Shown here: in pieces, positions 60,362 through 64,000 of the stretch | How the letters are laid out: the number at the start of each line of letters is the position of its first letter | Position numbering within the stretch: position 1 is the first letter of the stretch | Source: Amycolatopsis endophytica | GTDB taxonomy: Bacteria; Actinomycetota; Actinomycetes; Mycobacteriales; Pseudonocardiaceae | Direction: 5' to 3' | Length of the DNA: 64,000 nt | Assembly (NCBI RefSeq): GCF_013410405.1 | Contig: NZ_JACCFK010000001.1 | Coordinates: 2,170,001-2,234,000 of the forward strand | Made by a program: the position numbers and the translations under genes | Notes under the pieces: model-generated | Seen by the model: only the letters and a program-made list of their open reading frames with translations | What the model was told of the DNA's origin: nothing | Databases searched by the model: none

Positions 60362-61486
60362 ATGACTGTGCGCACGACACCGCCGTTTCGCGCCGACCAC
60401 GTGGGCAGCCTGCTGCGCCCCGCCGAACTGCACCGGGCTCGTGAGGACTTCGCCCGCGGCGCGATCGGCGCCGGGGACCTCAAGGCCGCCGAGGACTCCG
60501 CGATCCGCGACGTGGTCGCGATGCAGCGTGCGGCCGGGCTCCGTTCGGCCACCGACGGCGAGTTCCGCCGGGCCTCGTGGCACATGGACTTCATCTACCA
60601 GCTCGACGGCATCTCACGCAGCGACGAGAAGCTGCACGTCCAGTTCCACAACGCGGCCGGGGACATCGAATTCAGCCCCGCGGGCCTGAAAGTCGACGGC
60701 AAGGTCGGCCTGTCCGGCACGATCTTCGGCGACCACTTCACGTTCCTCAAGTCCATTGTGGACCAGACGCAGACGCCGAAGCAGACCATCCCCTCGCCCA
60801 GTATGATCTACTACCGGGGCGGCAGGCGAGCCGTGTCCGAGCAGGTCTACCCCGACCTGGAGGACTTCTACACCGACCTCGCCGCGGCCTACGCGAAGCA
60901 GATCGCCGGCATGGCCGAGCTGGGCTGCACCTACCTGCAGCTCGACGACACCAGCCTCGCCTACCTCAACGACCCGGCGCAGCGGCGGATGGTCGCCGAG
61001 ATGGGCGGCGACCCGGACAAGCAGCACGTGCGCAACATCAAGACGATGAACGCCGCGCTGGCCGGCCGCCCCGAGGGCCTGACCGTGACCACGCACCTGT
61101 GCCGCGGCAACTTCCGCTCGTCGTGGGTCGCCTCCGGCGGGTACGACTTCGTCGCCGACGCGCTCTTCAACGAGCTGGACGTGGACGGGTACTTCCTGGA
61201 GTTCGACGACGAGCGCTCCGGCGGGTTCGAGCCGCTGCGGTTCGTGCCGAAGGGCAAGTACGTCGTGCTCGGCCTGGTCACCACCAAGCGGGGCGAGCTG
61301 GAGACGGTCGACTCGCTGCGGCGGCGCATCGACCAGGCCGCCCGGTACGTCGATCTGGACCAGCTGTGCCTGTCCGGGCAGTGCGGGTTCTCCTCCACGG
61401 AGGAGGGCAACGACCTCACACCCGGCGAGCAGAAGGCGAAGCTGGAGCGGATCGTGGAGACCGCCGAACTCGTGTGGGGTCGTTAG
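60362..61486 (+). CDS. MetE C-terminal-like (vitamin-B12-independent methionine synthase family) protein
   Basis: 374 residues, equal to the catalytic half of MetE only. RADHVGSLLRPAELHRARED at the start, DGEFRRASWHMDF, LQLDDTS, zinc ligands in THLCRGNF and SGQCGFSS are visible. Stand-alone proteins of this type are widespread in actinobacteria and may transfer methyl groups from unusual donors; without the N-terminal half, folate-dependent methionine synthesis is doubtful. An isolated gene, bounded by a hairpin before it and a dispersed repeat after it. Confidence 0.85.
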   Translation: MTVRTTPPFRADHVGSLLRPAELHRAREDFARGAIGAGDLKAAEDSAIRDVVAMQRAAGLRSATDGEFRRASWHMDFIYQLDGISRSDEKLHVQFHNAAGDIEFSPAGLKVDGKVGLSGTIFGDHFTFLKSIVDQTQTPKQTIPSPSMIYYRGGRRAVSEQVYPDLEDFYTDLAAAYAKQIAGMAELGCTYLQLDDTSLAYLNDPAQRRMVAEMGGDPDKQHVRNIKTMNAALAGRPEGLTVTTHLCRGNFRSSWVASGGYDFVADALFNELDVDGYFLEFDDERSGGFEPLRFVPKGKYVVLGLVTTKRGELETVDSLRRRIDQAARYVDLDQLCLSGQCGFSSTEEGNDLTPGEQKAKLERIVETAELVWGR

Positions 61487-61492
61487 GTCGTG

Positions 61493-61569
61493 TTCCTGAG
61501 CGGCGGAGCCCGCTTGCTGTGGGCCGTGCGCCGGCACCGCCACCCGCACCGCCACGCAAGCCGCTGCCG
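61493..61569 (-). repeat. Dispersed intergenic hairpin repeat, copy 2
   Basis: In opposite orientation to the copy at 38024, it contains GCTTGCTGTGGGCCGTGCGC, then CGGCACCGCCAC and GCAAGC. It carries an extra internal 12-base unit (a second GTGGCGGTGC on the minus strand). It lies in the gap between two genes, directly after a stop codon, like copy 1. Confidence 0.6.
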
Positions 61570-61591
61570 AAACAGTCTCTAACCTGGTCGG

Positions 61592-62368
61592 ATGCGGCAC
61601 ACTTCGGCGCAGGCGCCTTCCGTCGTCGATCGCGTGCTCGACGTGCTGGCCGCGTTCACCCCGGACCGGCCCGCACTGACCCTGTCCGAGCTGAGCCGCC
61701 GCACCGGCCTGCCGCTGTCGACGACCCACCGGATCGTCGGCGAGCTGGCCCGGCGCGGCGCTCTGGAGCGGCAGGACGACGGGCGCTACCGGGTCGGGTT
61801 GTGGTTGTGGGAGGTCGCGTCGCTGTCGCCGCGTGGCCCGGTGCTGCGCGACGCCGCGATGCCCTTCCTGGAGGACCTCTACGAGGCCACGCACGAGAAC
61901 GTCCAGCTCGCGGTGCTGGACGTGCCCGACGTGGTCTACGTCGAGCGGATCTCCGGGCGCAACGCGGTCAGCATCGTGTCCCGCCCCGGCGGACGGCTGG
62001 CCGCGCACGCGACCGGGGTCGGGCTGGTGCTGCTCGCGCACGCTCCGGCGGAGGTCCAGGAGCAGGTGCTGGCCGCGCCGCTGCGCCGGTACACCGGCAA
62101 GACGATCACCTCGGCCGAAGAGCTGCGGCGCGTACTGGCCGACGTCCGGCGCGACGGCTACGTGATCAGCGACCGGCAGGTCGAGATGGTGTCGCTGTCG
62201 GTCGCCGCGCCGGTCCACGGCGCGGACGACACCGTGGTCGCCGCGATTTCGATCGTCATCCCCGCCTCGGGGCCGGACCCGCGGTCGATGGTGCCCGCGG
62301 TGCGGGCCGCCGCGCGGGGGATCTCGCGGACGCTGGGGGCTCCCCGCGCGCTACGACAACCCAGTTAG
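61592..62368 (+). CDS. IclR family transcriptional regulator
   Basis: 258 residues. Winged HTH LTLSELSRRTGLPLSTTHRI, VGELARRGALER; the C-terminal effector domain has NVQLAVLDVPDVVYVERISG, AHATGVGLVLLAH and ISDRQVEMVSLSVAAPV. IclR proteins usually control catabolic operons; its target is not obvious here. The stop overlaps the convergent luciferase-like gene by 4 bases. Confidence 0.9.
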   Translation: MRHTSAQAPSVVDRVLDVLAAFTPDRPALTLSELSRRTGLPLSTTHRIVGELARRGALERQDDGRYRVGLWLWEVASLSPRGPVLRDAAMPFLEDLYEATHENVQLAVLDVPDVVYVERISGRNAVSIVSRPGGRLAAHATGVGLVLLAHAPAEVQEQVLAAPLRRYTGKTITSAEELRRVLADVRRDGYVISDRQVEMVSLSVAAPVHGADDTVVAAISIVIPASGPDPRSMVPAVRAAARGISRTLGAPRALRQPS

Positions 62369-63240
62369 AGCTTCGCGATCAGCTCGTCGGCGACCCACTT
62401 CGCGACGCCCTCCGGATAGGGATCGGCGAGGCCGAGCACGACGTGGGTGAACCCGGCGCCGGTCGCTTCGCGGATCTTGGCGCGGGTCGTCTCCGGCTGG
62501 TCGTAGGACACGGGCAGGGCGATCGAGCGGGTGATCTCGCGGGGATCGCGGCCGATCTCGGCGCAGAAGCGGTCCAGGAGCTTGCTGCGCCCCACCAGAT
62601 CGTCGATGTCGCCGCCGCCCGGGATGTTCCACAGGTCGGCGTGCTCGGCGACCACCCGCAGCGTTCCCGACGCGCGGCCGCCGATCATGATGGGCGGGTG
62701 CGGGCGCTGGACGGGCTTGGGGTTGGCGAACGCGCTGGTGAGCCGCACGTGCTCGCCGTGGAAGTCGAACGGGACCTCCTCGGTCCACAGCTTCCGGATG
62801 ACCGTGCACGCCTCGCCGAGCGCGGCCACGGCGTGGTCCGCGTCGTGATAGGGCAGGCCGTGCGCGTCGTACTCGCGCCGGGCCATCGGGACGCTCTGAC
62901 GGGAGCCGGCGCCGATGCCGAAATCGAGCCGTCCGCCGGAGACGACGTCCACCGTGGTGGCGATCTTGGCGAGCATCGCGGGCGGCCGGAACCGGTTGCT
63001 GGTCACGAGCAGGCCGAGGCGCATCCGCTCGGTCTGGGCGGCCATCGCCGACAGCAGCGTCCAGCCTTCGAAGATCGGCCCGTCCGGAGGGCCCCAGATC
63101 GGCATGAGGTGGTCGAACAGCCAGGCGTGCTCGATCTCCGGGATCGCGTCGGCCTCGCGCCAGACCCGCAGCACATCGTCGTAGCCGACCTGCTGCGGGT
63201 AGGTCGCGATGCCGAAACTGGGCAGGGATGTGTGCGACAT
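62365..63240 (-). CDS. Luciferase-like (LLM class) oxidoreductase
   Basis: 291 residues. SFGIATYPQQVGYDDVLRVW, ADAIPEIEHAWLFDHLMPIW, TERMRLGLLVTSNRFRPPAM, SGGRLDFGIGAGSR and HPPIMIGGRASGTLRVVAEH are LLM-class motifs. It is not closely related to the copies at 1 and 20269. FMN- or F420-dependent oxidation/reduction of an unknown substrate. Divergent from the TetR at 63330 and controlled through the paired operators between them. Confidence 0.88.
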   Translation of the reverse strand: MSHTSLPSFGIATYPQQVGYDDVLRVWREADAIPEIEHAWLFDHLMPIWGPPDGPIFEGWTLLSAMAAQTERMRLGLLVTSNRFRPPAMLAKIATTVDVVSGGRLDFGIGAGSRQSVPMARREYDAHGLPYHDADHAVAALGEACTVIRKLWTEEVPFDFHGEHVRLTSAFANPKPVQRPHPPIMIGGRASGTLRVVAEHADLWNIPGGGDIDDLVGRSKLLDRFCAEIGRDPREITRSIALPVSYDQPETTRAKIREATGAGFTHVVLGLADPYPEGVAKWVADELIAKL

Positions 63241-63268
63241 GGACCCGGTCCTCCATACTGAGTTAAGC

Positions 63269-63305
63269 GGAACGTTGCTCCAGTAACGATACGGAGCATT
63301 GTTCC
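63269..63305. promoter_or_regulatory. Paired TetR operators
   Basis: GGAACGTTGCTCC (63269-63281) and GGAGCATTGTTCC (63293-63305), each near-palindromic and inverted copies of each other, 11 bases apart, between divergent genes. Confidence 0.7.
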
Positions 63306-63329
63306 GCTTGGCAAGGAAGGAGTCATCGC

Positions 63330-63896
63330 GTGAACAAGGACGCGGGCCGGGCCAAGCGGGCGGACGCACGGCGCAATCAGGAGGCGCTGCTCGACGCGGC
63401 CGCCGCGGCATTCGTCGAGTCCGGCGTGGAGGCGCCGGTGCGGGACATCGCGGCCAGGGCCGGTGTCGGGATGGGCACGATCTACCGCCACTTCCCGACC
63501 CGCGCCGACCTGATCATCGCCGTGTACCGGCACCAGGTCGAAGCCTGCGCCGAGGCCGGGCCCGCGCTGCTGGCCTCCAGCGAAACCCCCTACGCCGCAC
63601 TGGTGGAGTGGGTCAGCCTGTTCGTCGACTTCCTGGTCACCAAGCACGGGCTCGCCGGTGTGCTGCGCTCGGACGACGCCGGGTTCCAGGCGCTGCACGC
63701 GTGGTTCCTCGAACGCCTTCAGCCCGTGGGGGCCCAGCTGCTCGACGCCGCGAAGGAGTCCGGCGAGATCGCCTCGGACATCACGACCTACGAACTGCTG
63801 CGTGGCGTGGGAAACCTCTGCGTCGGCGCCGAACACGACCCGGCCTACGACGCGCGACGGCTGGTCGGGTTCCTCGTCGCCGGACTGCGACCGTAG
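63330..63896 (+). CDS. TetR/AcrR family transcriptional regulator
   Basis: 188 residues. HTH: ALLDAAAAAFVESGVEAPVR, DIAARAGVGMGTIYRHFPTR; C-terminal domain of the SbtR-like type (LVEWVSLFVDFLVTKHG, LLRGVGNLCVGAEHD). GTG start seven bases after AAGGAAGGAG. It probably represses itself and the divergent luciferase-like gene. Confidence 0.9.
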   Translation: MNKDAGRAKRADARRNQEALLDAAAAAFVESGVEAPVRDIAARAGVGMGTIYRHFPTRADLIIAVYRHQVEACAEAGPALLASSETPYAALVEWVSLFVDFLVTKHGLAGVLRSDDAGFQALHAWFLERLQPVGAQLLDAAKESGEIASDITTYELLRGVGNLCVGAEHDPAYDARRLVGFLVAGLRP

Positions 63897-63913
63897 CTTC
63901 CACTCAGTGGAAG
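63897..63913. promoter_or_regulatory. Perfect palindrome upstream of the gene at the right edge
   Basis: CTTCCACT-C-AGTGGAAG, 8-bp perfect arms, starting just after the TetR stop and about 70 bases before the GTG at 63981. Candidate operator of an IclR- or TetR-type regulator. Confidence 0.5.
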
Positions 63914-63980
63914 TAGTGCTGGCCCCGGCGGTGACCCGCCCGCATGCTGGGGGCCGGAACAACGAGGTTGGGAGGTCGCG

Positions 63981-64000
63981 GTGACGCGCACACAGGTCGG
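63981..64000 (+). CDS. Start of a gene cut by the window edge
   Basis: GTG followed by an open frame (MTRTQV) with GGGAGG five bases upstream. Too short to identify. Confidence 0.45.

Noticed and set aside
58917..60380. Minus-strand upstream extension of the GGDEF/EAL frame across the ketosynthase gene
   Set aside because: It is antisense to a clear ketosynthase and has no domain similarity; the double ATG at 58916 is a sound start.
1..64000. CRISPR arrays, insertion sequences, phage integrases
   Set aside because: No regularly spaced direct repeats, transposase or integrase frames were seen.

Overview
The window is chromosomal DNA of a high-GC actinomycete, most likely from the Pseudonocardiaceae (Amycolatopsis-like). 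This is inferred from the strong G/C bias at third codon positions, the many GTG starts and ATGA/GTGA gene overlaps, F420-type luciferase-like enzymes, an LdtMt-type L,D-transpeptidase lipoprotein, and a glnX-glnH-pknG operon of the kind known from mycobacteria and relatives. The genus is an inference; no rRNA is present.

1-24.2 kb is a large catabolic island that works on CoA thioesters. At the left edge a minus-strand operon (ALDH, ACMSD-type amidohydrolase, luciferase-like oxidoreductase cut by the window edge) faces an XRE/MmyB-type regulator. A GMC oxidoreductase follows, preceded by the C-terminal stump of a deleted CoA-transferase gene. A GntR/FCD regulator then introduces the core. 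Operon A (6454-10581) has a class III CoA-transferase, a two-subunit acyl-CoA dehydrogenase and a crotonase lacking both usual glutamates. Operon B (10691-17455) has a second two-subunit acyl-CoA dehydrogenase, an SDR and a three-subunit molybdenum hydroxylase. A minus-strand pair (17565-19151) is a cysteine-less thiolase-fold protein plus a DUF35 protein, resembling the steroid side-chain aldolase Ltp2-ChsH2. Operon C (19230-24212) has cupin, MaoC hydratase, luciferase-like oxidoreductase, second cupin, acyl-CoA ligase and FAH-family hydrolase. Three operon heads share an identically spaced element, TGCATAC-N7-TATA(C/G), which I infer is the GntR operator. Together the genes suggest activation of an unidentified (probably cyclic or branched) acid to its CoA thioester, dehydrogenation and hydration, retro-aldol cleavage, and hydrolysis of the product. 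I cannot name the substrate.

24.2-30.7 kb is a decayed intergenic zone and miscellaneous genes: fragments of a response regulator and a TetR gene, a secreted tripeptidyl-aminopeptidase-like hydrolase, tRNA-Lys, two small membrane proteins, a 4HBT thioesterase and a divergent ThDP enzyme.

30.8-44.5 kb is mostly housekeeping: two cold-shock proteins, glnX-glnH-pknG, a TetR/hydrolase divergon with two palindromic operators, a PaaI-type thioesterase, a ProP-like transporter, an L,D-transpeptidase and a tRNA Glu-Asp-Phe cluster.

44.5-64 kb is transport and regulation: an SLC13 permease/CoA-transferase pair with a divergent LysR, an MFS-carboxylesterase-TetR set, a CmlR/Cmx-type efflux gene with an apparent translational attenuator, a GlxA-type regulator and its divergent flavodoxin-fold reductase, a PAS-GGDEF-EAL protein, an orphan ketosynthase, a MetE-like protein, an IclR regulator, and a luciferase-like/TetR divergon with a double operator. 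A dispersed hairpin repeat occurs at 38.0 and 61.5 kb. I saw no CRISPR array, insertion sequence or replication origin.
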